Shown here piece after piece: positions 29,441-38,650 of a stretch of 64,000 nt of DNA; positions within the stretch are counted from its first letter, which is position 1, and the number at the start of each line of letters is the position of its first letter. Both the position numbers and the translations under genes were made by a program. The notes under the pieces were generated by a model. The model worked only from the letters and a program-made list of their open reading frames with translations. It was not told the origin of the DNA and ran no database searches. Origin of the DNA: Staphylococcus piscifermentans (GTDB taxonomy: Bacteria > Bacillota > Bacilli > Staphylococcales > Staphylococcaceae); assembly GCF_900186985.1 (NCBI RefSeq), contig NZ_LT906447.1:1426001-1490000 (forward strand), read 5' to 3'.

Positions 29441-30485
29441 ATATTCCTTGGTCCCTTCAAAAAAGCTGAATACCAAAGAGCAGTTAATCTTATTGTATCG
29501 TTTGAATATCCTCTTAGAACATGGTTTTACATTAATAGAATGTTTCACCTTTTTAAATATGCATATTCAATATAAACAAAAGGAGACTGCTAAAGAAATT
29601 ATCCATCTTATTAAAAACGGCGCATCTTGCTACTCAATACTGAAATTTCTCAACTTTCCCCGAACTATTATTATGCAAATCTATTTCTCTGAAAAATATG
29701 GACAACTTACTGAAAATTTAAAGGACGCTTATGAATTTCTTAATAGAAAAAATGAGACCAAACAAAAATTAATTAAGACTATCCAATATCCTCTCATATT
29801 AATCATGGTCTTTATGATGATGCTGTTCGGAATTAATCATTTTATACTCCCCGAATTCCAACAAATATATTCTACAATGGACATTCACTTATCTCCGACG
29901 TTAAGATTTTTAAACAACCTCATTCAACATTTCCCACTTATTATTTTATCTCTCCTCGTCCTTATTTCTATTATGAGCATATTCGCATATTTAGTTTATA
30001 GAAAACTAACAATCAAACAGCGATTGAAATTCATTTTAAAAATACCAATTGTAAGCAAATATTTTAAACTCTTTAAAACGTATCAAGTTGCAAATGAACT
30101 TTCTTTATTTTTTCGAAACGGTATTGTATTGCAACAAATTTCAAAAATTTACACAGAACAAAATGTCGATTTATTTCTTAACTATATCGGCAATTACACA
30201 ATTGACCATATTCAAAAAGGCCTGAGCTTGCCAGAAATTTTCAAAAGTATAGGCTGCTTTGAAAATGATTTAATCCAATTCATAGAGCAGGGCGAGAAAA
30301 GCGGAAAACTAGAAGTAGAATTGACTATCTATACACAAATATTATTAAGTCAAATCGAAACAAAAATGAACAAACAAATCAGGTTGATACAACCCGTTAT
30401 TTTCTTACTTCTTGGTCTTTTAATTGTATCTTTATATCTTGTAATTATGCTGCCTATGTTTGATATGATGCAATCTATTAAATAA
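29412..30485 (+). CDS. comGB: ComGB, polytopic membrane protein of the competence pseudopilus
   Basis: ComGB is a GspF/PilC-like membrane platform protein. The 357-residue product has membrane segments at about 125-150, 165-195 and 325-350 and the T2SSF pattern (FRNGIVLQQISKIY; EQGEKSGKLEVEL). I chose GTG 29412, because AGAGGG lies 8 nt upstream; GTG 29394 is possible. It overlaps comGA by 29 nt. Confidence 0.92.
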   Translation: MKRFSKDILKYSLVPSKKLNTKEQLILLYRLNILLEHGFTLIECFTFLNMHIQYKQKETAKEIIHLIKNGASCYSILKFLNFPRTIIMQIYFSEKYGQLTENLKDAYEFLNRKNETKQKLIKTIQYPLILIMVFMMMLFGINHFILPEFQQIYSTMDIHLSPTLRFLNNLIQHFPLIILSLLVLISIMSIFAYLVYRKLTIKQRLKFILKIPIVSKYFKLFKTYQVANELSLFFRNGIVLQQISKIYTEQNVDLFLNYIGNYTIDHIQKGLSLPEIFKSIGCFENDLIQFIEQGEKSGKLEVELTIYTQILLSQIETKMNKQIRLIQPVIFLLLGLLIVSLYLVIMLPMFDMMQSIK

Positions 30486-30503
30486 ACTGAAAGGAACAAT
30501 TTT

Positions 30504-30830
30504 ATGAAAAATATTTATTTAAAAATAAAAAAACGAAATATTAAGGCTTTTACGCTTTTAGAAATGTTACTTGTACTTTTAGTAATCAGTGTACTCTTGA
30601 TTCTAATCATTCCTAATATCGCAAAGCAATCTGAACATGTGCAAGCAACCGGATGCGAAGCACAACAAAAAATGGTAAATAGTCAAATTGAAGCTTATAC
30701 TTTAAAAAATAATCGAAAACCAGATTCAGTTGATGATCTCGTTACTCAAGGATATTTAAAAGAAGGGCAAAAGAAATGTAAATCCGGAGAAAGCATTACT
30801 ATAAAAAATGGTGAAGCTTCTATTAGCTAG
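30504..30830 (+). CDS. comGC: ComGC, major pseudopilin
   Basis: The 108-residue prepilin has a basic leader and the class 3 signal IKAFTLLEMLLVLLVISVLL near residue 15, cleaved by the peptidase ComC before the Phe. The mature protein has the hydrophobic helix and two cysteines (in TGCEAQQ and KKCKSG) that could form the disulfide known from ComGC. It is the most abundant subunit of the competence pseudopilus. Confidence 0.95.
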   Translation: MKNIYLKIKKRNIKAFTLLEMLLVLLVISVLLILIIPNIAKQSEHVQATGCEAQQKMVNSQIEAYTLKNNRKPDSVDDLVTQGYLKEGQKKCKSGESITIKNGEASIS

Positions 30831-31263
30831 AAAAATTGAAGCTTTTACTATGCTAGAAACCCTTTTAGTTCTTTCACTAATAAGTTTATTTACATTTTTA
30901 AGTTTATCAGCTCAAAATCAGGCCCAATACACTAAAATTCAAAGTGAAGCTAAAGCCAAAAACCTAGCATCACAAATTATATATTTAAAATCAAAGGCAA
31001 TTAAGGACCAAAATAGTATTACAATAATATTCAATCGAGGATCTAAAGAAGTAAAAGTAGTAGAAGAGAGAAATAAAATTAATACTATCCAACTAGAAAA
31101 TGGAATAATAAAAGATAGCAATAATATGGATATTGTTACGATTGATAAAGAAGGCCAACTCAATCGTTTTGGTTCAATTTATATTAAATTTGACCAAACT
31201 TTATTCAGGTTTATTTTTCATATTGAGAAAGGCAGTTTAAGAATTGAAAAACAAAAAGTTTAA
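30808..31263 (+). CDS. comGD: ComGD, minor pseudopilin
   Basis: The 151-residue product has a short basic leader and the prepilin signal IEAFTMLETLLVLSLISLF. It overlaps comGC by 23 nt (ATG 30808, or GTG 30811) and comGE by 20 nt. It is a GspH-like minor pseudopilin of the transformation apparatus by position and signal. Confidence 0.88.
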   Translation: MVKLLLARKIEAFTMLETLLVLSLISLFTFLSLSAQNQAQYTKIQSEAKAKNLASQIIYLKSKAIKDQNSITIIFNRGSKEVKVVEERNKINTIQLENGIIKDSNNMDIVTIDKEGQLNRFGSIYIKFDQTLFRFIFHIEKGSLRIEKQKV

Positions 31264-31537
31264 AGCATCTTTTCTATTAGATGCACTAACTTCTTTTGGA
31301 CTCATATTGACATTGATATTACTATTTTTACCTTTTACCATAAATCAACACCAACAATTTAGAAATGAAATTCATATTGCAGAAATGAATAGAATATTGA
31401 TAACTGCAATACATCGTTTTAAAACTAAAGAATTAACTCAAGGAGTGGAAATTGAGCATTATAATATTAAAAGCGATTATAAAGAAATATGTATTATTGA
31501 TTCAGAAATTGGTAAAAAACAATGTATCCAAAAATAA
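31244..31537 (+). CDS. comGE: ComGE, minor pseudopilin
   Basis: The 97-residue product starts at TTG 31244 and has a basic leader, then a hydrophobic segment (FLLDALTSFGLILTLILLFL) that is a degenerate prepilin signal. The two cysteines near the C-terminus may form a disulfide. Assignment rests on operon position between comGD and comGF. Confidence 0.78.
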   Translation: MKNKKFKASFLLDALTSFGLILTLILLFLPFTINQHQQFRNEIHIAEMNRILITAIHRFKTKELTQGVEIEHYNIKSDYKEICIIDSEIGKKQCIQK

Positions 31538-31955
31538 TAAGTTCTTTGCTTTTACTTTAATAGAAACTCTCCTTGCATTTTCAATTTTCTGTTTGGCACT
31601 TAGTTTAATTCCTCCATTATTTAAATCTGTCAATGCACTTAACAATCAAATAAACGATACAGCTCTTATAAACTTTGAATTTTTTTCTCAAGATATAACA
31701 AGAGAACTTAATGAAGTTTCGATTAAAAATATTGAAATTGATAATAATCACTTAATCGCTAAGAAAAAAGCACGGCTCATTAATTTCACTTTTACAAAGG
31801 AAAAGATTTATAAGACAGTAGACGGAAAAGGTAATATCACTCTTATCCAAAATATAAAGGACTTTAAACTCACAAAAATCAATAATAAATATATCAAGGT
31901 GGACTTAACTTTATTTGAAAATAATCGGCAATATAAGAAAATACTTATTATATAA
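31452..31955 (+). CDS. comGF: ComGF, competence pseudopilus protein
   Basis: The product has the prepilin-type FAFTLIETLLAFSIFCLALSL and a C-terminal ComGF-like domain. The start is uncertain. TTG 31452 has a good AGGAG 6 nt upstream but gives an unusually long leader (33 residues) and an 86-nt overlap with comGE; TTG 31509 gives a leader of normal length without a clear ribosome-binding site. Confidence 0.82.
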   Translation: MSIIILKAIIKKYVLLIQKLVKNNVSKNNKFFAFTLIETLLAFSIFCLALSLIPPLFKSVNALNNQINDTALINFEFFSQDITRELNEVSIKNIEIDNNHLIAKKKARLINFTFTKEKIYKTVDGKGNITLIQNIKDFKLTKINNKYIKVDLTLFENNRQYKKILII

Positions 31956-32136
31956 GACACACGCATATATGCTTCCTTTCACTACAATTGTATTTATGTT
32001 ATTCATTTTAATCATCACTTCCTATAACATCCAATTTGGATTAAAATTAAAGACAATACACAATTTAAATATGTATTATACCGAACAGTTAACAAGTCTT
32101 TATATTAAGGATGATGCAAGTGAAAAAGGAAATTAG
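31915..32136 (+). CDS. comGG: ComGG-like small membrane protein, end of the comG operon
   Basis: The 73-residue product has one hydrophobic segment (about 18-37, MLPFTTIVFMLFILIITSYN). Its position after comGF and before aroK matches comGG. It is short and poorly conserved, starts at TTG 31915 inside comGF (41-nt overlap), and has only a distant AGGTGG upstream. The call is mainly positional. Confidence 0.65.
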   Translation: MKIIGNIRKYLLYKTHAYMLPFTTIVFMLFILIITSYNIQFGLKLKTIHNLNMYYTEQLTSLYIKDDASEKGN

Positions 32137-32659
32137 CAAAACAGCACCAGTAATATTAGTCGGTTTCATGGGGACAGGCAAAACAACTTTAGCGGAATAT
32201 ATAGCGCATAAAGAAAATAAAACTTTTGCTGATTTAGATAAAATCATAGAGAAAGAAACAAATAAGAGCATCCCGGAAATATTTGCAGAAGAAGGCGAAC
32301 TAAAATTTCGTGAACTTGAAAGTAAATATTTAATCGACTCTTTGGAAAAATACGATATAATATCGACAGGTGGAGGAATCGTCGAAAGTGTAACATCTAT
32401 GAATACTTTATCTAAATTAAATAATATTTTTTGGTTAGATACTGATATCGAAGTTATATACGAGCGAATTAAAAATGATAGCAATCGACCAAATGCTAAT
32501 AATAAAGCATTTGATGATTTAAAAAGGTTGTATTTATCAAGACTTTCACGATATAATGAAATCGCATTCAGCAGAATAGATACAAATATAGAAGTTGATA
32601 TTTTGTATCAAAATTTGATGAATATTTTAAATGCGGATGATCAGTATTGGAGAGTATAA
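32120..32659 (+). CDS. aroK: Shikimate kinase
   Basis: The enzyme phosphorylates shikimate at the 3-hydroxyl in chorismate synthesis. The product (179 residues from GTG 32120) has the P-loop GFMGTGKTT, the substrate residues Asp in FADLDKIIE and Arg in LKFRELESK, and STGGGIVES. GTG 32120 is 9 nt after AAGG; ATG 32111 or 32114 sits too close to it. The start overlaps comGG. The 3' end overlaps the first strand of the glycine riboswitch, and probably also the gcv promoter. Confidence 0.93.
   Translation: MKKEISKTAPVILVGFMGTGKTTLAEYIAHKENKTFADLDKIIEKETNKSIPEIFAEEGELKFRELESKYLIDSLEKYDIISTGGGIVESVTSMNTLSKLNNIFWLDTDIEVIYERIKNDSNRPNANNKAFDDLKRLYLSRLSRYNEIAFSRIDTNIEVDILYQNLMNILNADDQYWRV
32603..32632 (+). 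promoter_or_regulatory. Candidate gcv promoter inside aroK
   Basis: TTGTAT (32603-32608) and TTAAAT (32627-32632) with 18-bp spacing would start transcription at about 32640, just before the riboswitch. The -10 is only a moderate match. Confidence 0.4.
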
Positions 32660-32805
32660 ATTTTGTTAAATTATTTAATGAATTATCAGAATTTATCGCC
32701 GAAGGGGCAAGATATTGTTCGAATCTCTCAGGCAAAAGGATAATACTGGGACGCGTTCCTGAAGGTAACTACAGGGTAGCAATTTTATTTGCTATCCTGT
32801 TTTTA
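32645..32805 (+). promoter_or_regulatory. Glycine riboswitch with terminator, gcvT leader
   Basis: The aptamer core is unmistakable: GCCGAAGGGGCAAG, then ATCTCTCAGGCAAAAGGA. GAGAG (32650-32654, inside the last codons of aroK) pairs with CTCTC (32725-32729). Only one full aptamer is seen; the short GGGACGCGTTCC hairpin that follows may be the ghost aptamer typical of singlet glycine riboswitches. The expression platform is a 12-bp terminator (ACAGGGTAGCAA/TTGCTATCCTGT, 32771-32800) followed by five Ts. In Bacillus, glycine binding turns such switches on for glycine degradation. Confidence 0.95.
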
Positions 32806-32835
32806 ATATTTAATCACATATTAGGAGGTTAAAAA

Positions 32836-33930
32836 ATGGCAAATGATTTAAAAAAGACGCCGTTATATGATCGTTTCGTTGAAAGCGATGCTAAAATTGT
32901 GGAATTCGGCGGTTGGGCTATGCCTGTTCAATTTACAAGTATTAAAGACGAACATAATGCTGTCAGAGAAGAAATGGGTATCTTTGATGTAAGCCATATG
33001 GGCGAAATATTAATTGAAGGTAAAGATGCTGCTGATTTCATCCAATATGTACTTTCAAATGATACAGATCAGCTTACTGATAGCAAAGCTCAGTATACTG
33101 CACTTTGTAACGAAAAGGGCGGAATTATTGATGATTTAATTACTTATAAATTAGATGATCAAAAATATTTATTAGTTGTAAATGCAGCAAATACTGATAA
33201 AGATTATGAATGGATTAAATCTCATTCTGATAAGTTTGACGTAAAAGTTGAAAATGTGTCAGATCAATATGGGCAATTGGCTGTTCAAGGTCCAAAAGCA
33301 AGAGACTATGTGGGAAGTTTAGTCGATGTTGATGTGACTGATATGAAACCATTTGATTTCAAAAAAGACGTAACAATCTTCGGTAAAAATGTGATTTTAT
33401 CTCAATCTGGTTATACTGGTGAAGATGGTTTTGAAATTTATTGTAATTCAGATGATGTCGTTGATATCTGGGACGGATTGCTTGAAAATAAAGACCTTGT
33501 TCCTGCAGGACTAGGCGCTCGTGATACTTTACGTTTAGAAGCTGGACTTCCATTGCATGGACAAGATTTATCGGAAGAAATCACACCTTATGTAGGTGGA
33601 ATTGCTTTCGCTGCTAAACCACTGATTGATGCAGATTTTATTGGTAAAGAAGTCTTAAAAGATCAAAAAGAAAATGGTTCTAAAGAACGTACTGTCGGGC
33701 TAGAAATGATTGATAAAGGAATTCCAAGAACAGGATATGATGTATTAGATTTAGATGGTAATAAAATAGGGCAAGTTACCTCTGGTACACAATCTCCATC
33801 TACTGGAAAAAGTATTGCACTAGCAATCATTAATCGTGATGAATTTGAAATGGGCCGTGAGGTACTCGTACAAATCAGAAAAAGACAAGTTAAAGCTAAG
33901 ATTGTCAAGAAAAATCAAATTAGTAAATAA
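32836..33930 (+). CDS. gcvT: Glycine cleavage system T protein (aminomethyltransferase)
   Basis: GcvT releases ammonia and passes the methylene group from the H-protein aminomethyl-lipoyl arm to tetrahydrofolate. The 364-residue product shows [21 protein letters not shown], and [10 protein letters not shown], all typical. AGGAGG precedes the ATG. It is first in gcvT-gcvPA-gcvPB and under riboswitch control. The H protein (gcvH) is not in this window. Confidence 0.97.
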   Translation: MANDLKKTPLYDRFVESDAKIVEFGGWAMPVQFTSIKDEHNAVREEMGIFDVSHMGEILIEGKDAADFIQYVLSNDTDQLTDSKAQYTALCNEKGGIIDDLITYKLDDQKYLLVVNAANTDKDYEWIKSHSDKFDVKVENVSDQYGQLAVQGPKARDYVGSLVDVDVTDMKPFDFKKDVTIFGKNVILSQSGYTGEDGFEIYCNSDDVVDIWDGLLENKDLVPAGLGARDTLRLEAGLPLHGQDLSEEITPYVGGIAFAAKPLIDADFIGKEVLKDQKENGSKERTVGLEMIDKGIPRTGYDVLDLDGNKIGQVTSGTQSPSTGKSIALAIINRDEFEMGREVLVQIRKRQVKAKIVKKNQISK

Positions 33931-33950
33931 TTAGTGAAGGGGTGGCAGTG

Positions 33951-35300
33951 GTGAGTCATCGATATATACCGTTAACTGAAAAAGACAAACAAGAAATGTT
34001 AGAAACAATCGGAGCAAGTTCCGTTGAAGAACTATTTGGAGACATACCTAAAGAAATATTGCTTAACAGAGAGTTGGATATTCCAAATGGTGAAGATGAA
34101 ACAACTTTATTTAAAAGATTAAGCAGAATTGCAAATAAAAATATAACTAAAGAAGATCATACATCTTTCTTAGGCGCTGGAGTATATGATCATTACACAC
34201 CAGCTGTAGTAGATGCTATGATTTCTCGTTCAGAATTCTATACTGCATATACACCTTATCAACCTGAAATTTCTCAAGGTGAATTGCAAGCAATCTTTGA
34301 ATTCCAAACTTTAATTTGTGAATTGACTGGTATGGATGTTGCAAACTCATCAATGTATGATGGTATCACAGCATTCGCTGAAGCATGTATTTTAGCTTTC
34401 AGCCAAACTAAAAAGAATAAAATTGTAGTTTCTAAAGGTCTACATTATCAAGCTTTACAAGTATTGCATACTTACGCAAAAATCAGAAATGACTATGAAA
34501 TTGTAGAAGTAGACTTAGACGGTACAGTTACTGACCTAGATAAATTAGAAGCTGCAATTGACGATGACACAGCAGCAGTTGCTGTTCAATATCCAAACTT
34601 CTATGGATCTATAGAAGATTTAGAGAAAATTAAATCATTAATTAAGAGCAAAAAAACATTGTTCATTGTTTATACAAATCCACTTTCACTTGGTTTATTG
34701 ACTCCTCCAGGTGAGTTCGGTGCTGATATTGTTGTAGGAGATACACAACCATTTGGAATCCCCGCACAATTTGGTGGCCCGCATTGCGGATTCTTTGCTA
34801 CAACTAAAAAATTAATGCGTAAAGTACCTGGTCGTTTAGTTGGACAAACAGAAGATGACCATGGCAACCGCGGATTTGTCTTAACTTTACAAGCGCGTGA
34901 ACAACACATTCGCCGTGATAAAGCAACTTCTAATATTTGTTCAAACCAAGCATTAAATGCACTTGCTTCATCTATAGCAATGTCCGCTTTAGGTAAACAA
35001 GGGCTACAAGATATTGCTGAGCAAAACTTTGAAAATGCTAATTATGCTAAAAAACAATTCGAAGAAGCAGGAATCGAAGTACTGCCTGGCACTTCTTTCA
35101 ACGAGTTCGTTATTAAACTTGATAAACCAGTAAAAGAAGTGAATGATAAATTGTTAGATGAAGGTATCATCGGCGGTTTTGATTTAAGCGAAGTAAATGA
35201 AAATTTGGGACAAGCAATGCTTGTTGCAGTAACTGAACTAAGAACAAAAGATGAAATTGATACTTTTGTGAAGAAAGTGGGTGAAATTAATGGTAAGTAA
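33951..35300 (+). CDS. gcvPA: Glycine dehydrogenase (decarboxylating) subunit 1
   Basis: This is the N-terminal half of the P protein, split in two in Firmicutes. The 449-residue subunit starts [16 protein letters not shown] after GTG 33951, which has AAGGGGTGG upstream; GTG 33942 was rejected as it lies within that site. The PLP lysine is on the partner subunit. The complex decarboxylates glycine and loads lipoyl-GcvH. Confidence 0.95.
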   Translation: MSHRYIPLTEKDKQEMLETIGASSVEELFGDIPKEILLNRELDIPNGEDETTLFKRLSRIANKNITKEDHTSFLGAGVYDHYTPAVVDAMISRSEFYTAYTPYQPEISQGELQAIFEFQTLICELTGMDVANSSMYDGITAFAEACILAFSQTKKNKIVVSKGLHYQALQVLHTYAKIRNDYEIVEVDLDGTVTDLDKLEAAIDDDTAAVAVQYPNFYGSIEDLEKIKSLIKSKKTLFIVYTNPLSLGLLTPPGEFGADIVVGDTQPFGIPAQFGGPHCGFFATTKKLMRKVPGRLVGQTEDDHGNRGFVLTLQAREQHIRRDKATSNICSNQALNALASSIAMSALGKQGLQDIAEQNFENANYAKKQFEEAGIEVLPGTSFNEFVIKLDKPVKEVNDKLLDEGIIGGFDLSEVNENLGQAMLVAVTELRTKDEIDTFVKKVGEINGK

Positions 35301-36765
35301 ATCAAGTCCATTAATTTTCGAACGTTCTAGAGCAGGTAGATATGCTTATTCTTTACCTAAAAAAGAAATTGATAACAATGCTGTAAAAGAACTACTAGAT
35401 GATAAGTTTATCCGTAAAAACAAAGCAGAATTTCCTGAAGTAGCTGAATTAGACCTAGTGAGACATTACACTGAACTTTCTAATAAAAACTTCGGAGTAG
35501 ATTCAGGATTCTACCCATTAGGTTCTTGTACAATGAAATACAACCCTAAAATCAATGAAAAAGTCGCTCGTATTCCTGGATTTGCGGAATCACATCCATT
35601 ACAACAAGAATCACAGGTTCAAGGCTCTTTAGAAATCATTCACAGTTTGCAAGAAGAATTGAAAGAAATTACTGGCATGGATGAAGTAACACTACAACCA
35701 GCAGCAGGCGCACACGGTGAATGGACTGCGCTTATGATTTTCAAAGCATATCATGAGAAAAATGGTGAAGGTCATCGTAATGAAGTTATTGTACCGGACT
35801 CAGCACATGGTACAAACCCTGCTTCAGCTGCTTTTGCTGGATTCAAAGCTGTTACGGTTAAATCTGACGAAAACGGTGAAGTAGATGTTGAAGACTTAAA
35901 ACGTCTTGTGAATGAAAATACCGCAGCTATTATGTTAACAAATCCTAATACTTTAGGTATATTTGAACATAATATTATGGAAATCGGTAAGATTGTCCAT
36001 GATGCAGGTGGGTTATTATACTACGATGGAGCTAACTTAAATGCCATTATGGACAAAGTACGTCCAGGAGACATGGGATTTGATGCAGTACATTTAAACT
36101 TGCATAAAACATTTACTGGTCCGCATGGCGGCGGTGGCCCAGGATCAGGTCCTGTAGGCGTGAAAAAAGAATTAGCAAGTTTCTTGCCAAAACCAATGGT
36201 AGTCAAAGATGGGGATACGTATCGTTATGATAATGATATTGAAAATTCAATCGGACGTGTTAAACCATTCTACGGCAACTTTGGAATTTATCTACGTGCG
36301 TATACTTATATCCGCACAATGGGTAATATCGGTCTTAAAGAAGTATCTGAAGCAGCAGTTCTTAATGCGAACTATATTAAAGCGCGCTTAAAAGATGCCT
36401 TTGAGATTCCATATTCACAATATTGTAAGCATGAATTCGTACTAAGCGGTTCTAAGCAGAAAAAAGAAGGTGTGCGTACTTTAGATATGGCTAAACGTCT
36501 CTTAGACTTTGGTGTACACCCACCTACAATCTACTTCCCGCTTAACGTAGAAGAGGGTATGATGATTGAACCAACAGAAACTGAGTCTAAAGAAACTTTA
36601 GATTACTTCTGCGATGCAATGATTCAAATTGCAAATGAAGCTAAAGAAGATCCAGATAAAGTGCTTGAAGCACCACACAATACAGTAATCGATAGATTGG
36701 ATGAAACACAAGCTGCACGTCATCCAGTATTGAAATTTGATAAACTTCACGAAGAAAAAGAGTAA
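35290..36765 (+). CDS. gcvPB: Glycine dehydrogenase (decarboxylating) subunit 2
   Basis: This is the catalytic half of the split P protein (491 residues from ATG 35290). The PLP lysine is Lys273 in [16 protein letters not shown]. The ORF overlaps gcvPA by 11 nt; GGTGA in the gcvPA end serves as the ribosome-binding site, implying translational coupling and equal subunit synthesis. Confidence 0.96.
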   Translation: MVSKSSPLIFERSRAGRYAYSLPKKEIDNNAVKELLDDKFIRKNKAEFPEVAELDLVRHYTELSNKNFGVDSGFYPLGSCTMKYNPKINEKVARIPGFAESHPLQQESQVQGSLEIIHSLQEELKEITGMDEVTLQPAAGAHGEWTALMIFKAYHEKNGEGHRNEVIVPDSAHGTNPASAAFAGFKAVTVKSDENGEVDVEDLKRLVNENTAAIMLTNPNTLGIFEHNIMEIGKIVHDAGGLLYYDGANLNAIMDKVRPGDMGFDAVHLNLHKTFTGPHGGGGPGSGPVGVKKELASFLPKPMVVKDGDTYRYDNDIENSIGRVKPFYGNFGIYLRAYTYIRTMGNIGLKEVSEAAVLNANYIKARLKDAFEIPYSQYCKHEFVLSGSKQKKEGVRTLDMAKRLLDFGVHPPTIYFPLNVEEGMMIEPTETESKETLDYFCDAMIQIANEAKEDPDKVLEAPHNTVIDRLDETQAARHPVLKFDKLHEEKE

Positions 36766-36783
36766 CACAAAAATAATGGGCAA

Positions 36784-36836
36784 AGCTAACTAGAAAAGAG
36801 GGGGCAGAAACAAGCATCTTTTCTATTCAGATAGCT
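36784..36836 (-). repeat. Copy A of an intergenic RNA-like element (AGCTA element)
   Basis: On the minus strand: AGCTA, 7 nt, AGAAAAG, loop, CTTTTCT, 3 nt, TAGCT, following a terminator hairpin at 18 nt. The same plan with a different inner stem is found as copy B at 49758-49813. It lies downstream of the minus-strand rhodanese-like gene. Confidence 0.6.
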
Positions 36837-36853
36837 ATGCCAGTTTAGAAATT

Positions 36854-36890
36854 ACGGGTTGGGACATTAATGAGTCTCAACCCGTTTTTT
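36854..36890. terminator. Bidirectional terminator between gcvPB and the rhodanese-like gene
   Basis: ACGGGTTGGGAC pairs with GTCTCAACCCGT (11 pairs around a GACATTAATG-type loop), followed by six Ts on the plus strand. Confidence 0.88.
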
Positions 36891-36948
36891 CAATAAAAAA
36901 ACAGCAACCATCTTTTCTAGACGTTGCTGTTGCATATAGTGCTGTAGA

Positions 36949-37335
36949 TTATTTTTTTGCTTTAACTTTACCAGTCCATTTTTTGTAGCCGCCTTTAAGC
37001 ATGTAAATATCTTTATAACCATTCTTTTTAAGAATACGAGCTGCACGATAACTTGCAACTCCGTTGGCATCAACAAGATAGATTGGTTGGTCTTTTCGAA
37101 GACCTTTATAACGTTGACTGAATAAAGTCATTGGGATATTTCTAGCACCAATGATATGACCATAATCATAGTCAACTTTTTCTCTTACATCGATGACTTG
37201 AGCTTTTCGCAATCCTTTATGGAATTCGTCCTGATCAAGCTCAGTAACTGCTCTTCGATTTACAAAAAATTGGATTAACATATATAAAGCGATAATAATT
37301 AAAACAGCTAAAATGATAAACCAAAAGTTACTCAT
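36949..37335 (-). CDS. Membrane-anchored rhodanese-like protein without the active-site cysteine
   Basis: The 128-residue product has an N-terminal membrane helix (about 4-24) and a rhodanese domain (QVIDVREKVDYDYGHIIGARNIP near residues 46-68). At the loop where active sulfurtransferases have Cys, it reads YLVDANGVAS, and the whole protein has no cysteine, so it should not be a sulfurtransferase. It could be a binding or scaffold domain. It resembles Bacillus YqhL by position beside the gcv genes and lipM. AGGGAGG precedes the ATG. Confidence 0.85.
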   Translation of the reverse strand: MSNFWFIILAVLIIIALYMLIQFFVNRRAVTELDQDEFHKGLRKAQVIDVREKVDYDYGHIIGARNIPMTLFSQRYKGLRKDQPIYLVDANGVASYRAARILKKNGYKDIYMLKGGYKKWTGKVKAKK

Positions 37336-37518
37336 TTTGCTTCCTCCCTAATTTACCGATACTACAATTATAAGACTGTTTCATGCAATTATCAAAATGT
37401 TTTTCTTAAATAATTCAAGTCTTTTTATATGATTATGAGTAAGAGTTGAACTAATTTAAATTTAGTATGTTAATATACTTACATAACAGTAATTTAAAGG
37501 CGATTGGAGATTTTTAAA

Positions 37519-38349
37519 TTGACAGAGACATGGAATTTTATTAACTCAGGCAGCCATGATCCATATTATAATATGGCAATGGATGAAGCATTGCTTAATT
37601 TCGTTTCAAGAGGAGAAATCGACCCTGTAATTCGATTTTATACATGGAATCCAGCGACATTATCTATTGGATATTTTCAGAGACTGCAAAAAGAAATAGA
37701 TATTGAAAAAGTTAAAGAAAAGGGCTATGGGCTTGTTAGAAGACAAACAGGCGGCAGAGGAGTTCTTCACGACAAAGAACTTACATATAGTGTCATTGTT
37801 CCTGAATCACATCCTGAGATGCCTAAAACAGTTACGGAGGCATATAGAGTTATTTCGCAAGGTTTATTAGAAGGGTTTAAAGAACTTGGTTTTGAAACTT
37901 ACTTTGCTGTACCTAGAAGTAAAGAGGAACGTGAGAAATTAAAACAACCTAGAAGTTCAGTTTGTTTTGACGCACCAAGTTGGTACGAACTGGTTGTGGA
38001 AGGGCGCAAGATAGCAGGAAGTGCACAAACAAGACAGAAGGGCGTAATCTTGCAACACGGTTCAATTTTAAAAGATATCGACGTCGATAACTTATTTGAT
38101 ATGTTTATTTTCAAAAATGAGCGCTTAAAAGAAAAAATGAAAAATGCCTTTACTGATAAAGCAGTAGCTATCAATGATATATCAGATACTAAAGTGACTT
38201 TAGAACAGATGGAAAAGGCTTTCGAAAAAGGATTCCAAAAAGGGTTGAATGTTAATTTCAAACCACTTGAGTTAACTGAAGCGCAAAAAGCAGAAATTAA
38301 AGAGATTGAAGCAAAATATAAATCTGACGAATGGACTTATCGAAAATAA
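37519..38349 (+). CDS. lipM: Octanoyltransferase LipM
   Basis: LipM moves octanoate from acyl carrier protein to GcvH, the first step of lipoate synthesis; LipL then passes it on to the dehydrogenase E2 subunits. The 276-residue product has the LipM pattern [27 protein letters not shown] and the catalytic Cys149 in [10 protein letters not shown]. The start is TTG 37519, after TTGGAG; TTG 37504 was rejected because it lies within the ribosome-binding site. Its position beside gcvTPAPB fits its GcvH target. Confidence 0.95.
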   Translation: MTETWNFINSGSHDPYYNMAMDEALLNFVSRGEIDPVIRFYTWNPATLSIGYFQRLQKEIDIEKVKEKGYGLVRRQTGGRGVLHDKELTYSVIVPESHPEMPKTVTEAYRVISQGLLEGFKELGFETYFAVPRSKEEREKLKQPRSSVCFDAPSWYELVVEGRKIAGSAQTRQKGVILQHGSILKDIDVDNLFDMFIFKNERLKEKMKNAFTDKAVAINDISDTKVTLEQMEKAFEKGFQKGLNVNFKPLELTEAQKAEIKEIEAKYKSDEWTYRK

Positions 38350-38353
38350 AAAA

Positions 38354-38410
38354 CAGAGTGGAATCACGAAATAATCTAAATAAATGTTATTTCGGTTCCA
38401 CTCTTCTTTT
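38354..38410. terminator. Bidirectional terminator between lipM and the 71-aa membrane protein gene
   Basis: AGAGTGGAA...CGAAATAA pairs with TTATTTCG...TTCCACTCT, flanked by A-rich and T-rich tracts. Confidence 0.87.
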
Positions 38411-38624
38411 ATCTATTACGCCATTTATATTTCCAACGAGCTTTTTTATATTTTCTTTGATCTTCTGTTAAGAAGAAAAAGAAATAGACTAAATATGCTA
38501 TGCCCGCTAATATTGCTAGACTAATCACCATTCTGGCTAATGAAAATAATATAGCATCTAAATTAGTAATTAATCCAATCAATGCAACCAACAATACAGC
38601 ATAGAATAATATTTTTTTAATCAT
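38409..38624 (-). CDS. Hypothetical small membrane protein (71 aa)
   Basis: Two hydrophobic segments (about 4-22 and 28-52) are followed by a basic tail (KYKKARWKYKWRNR). I recognise no functional family. A strong AAAGAGGTG precedes the ATG, supporting translation. It is encoded after a lipoprotein on the same strand with a 26-nt gap, suggesting one transcript for two envelope proteins. Confidence 0.8.
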   Translation of the reverse strand: MIKKILFYAVLLVALIGLITNLDAILFSLARMVISLAILAGIAYLVYFFFFLTEDQRKYKKARWKYKWRNR

Positions 38625-38650
38625 TTTTTCACCTCTTTAAAACTATTGCC

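Noticed and set aside
32647..32832. 61-codon open frame between aroK and gcvT
   Set aside because: It coincides with the glycine riboswitch and its terminator; the hydrophobic end is an artefact of the T-rich hairpin region and there is no ribosome-binding site.
36775..36895. CRISPR-like or direct-repeat array
   Set aside because: The repeated words are the two halves of hairpins, not spaced direct repeats; no CRISPR array is present anywhere in the window.
37400..37500. AGTAT...ATACT palindrome before lipM as an operator
   Set aside because: It is short and in very AT-rich DNA, so expected by chance; no known operator matched.
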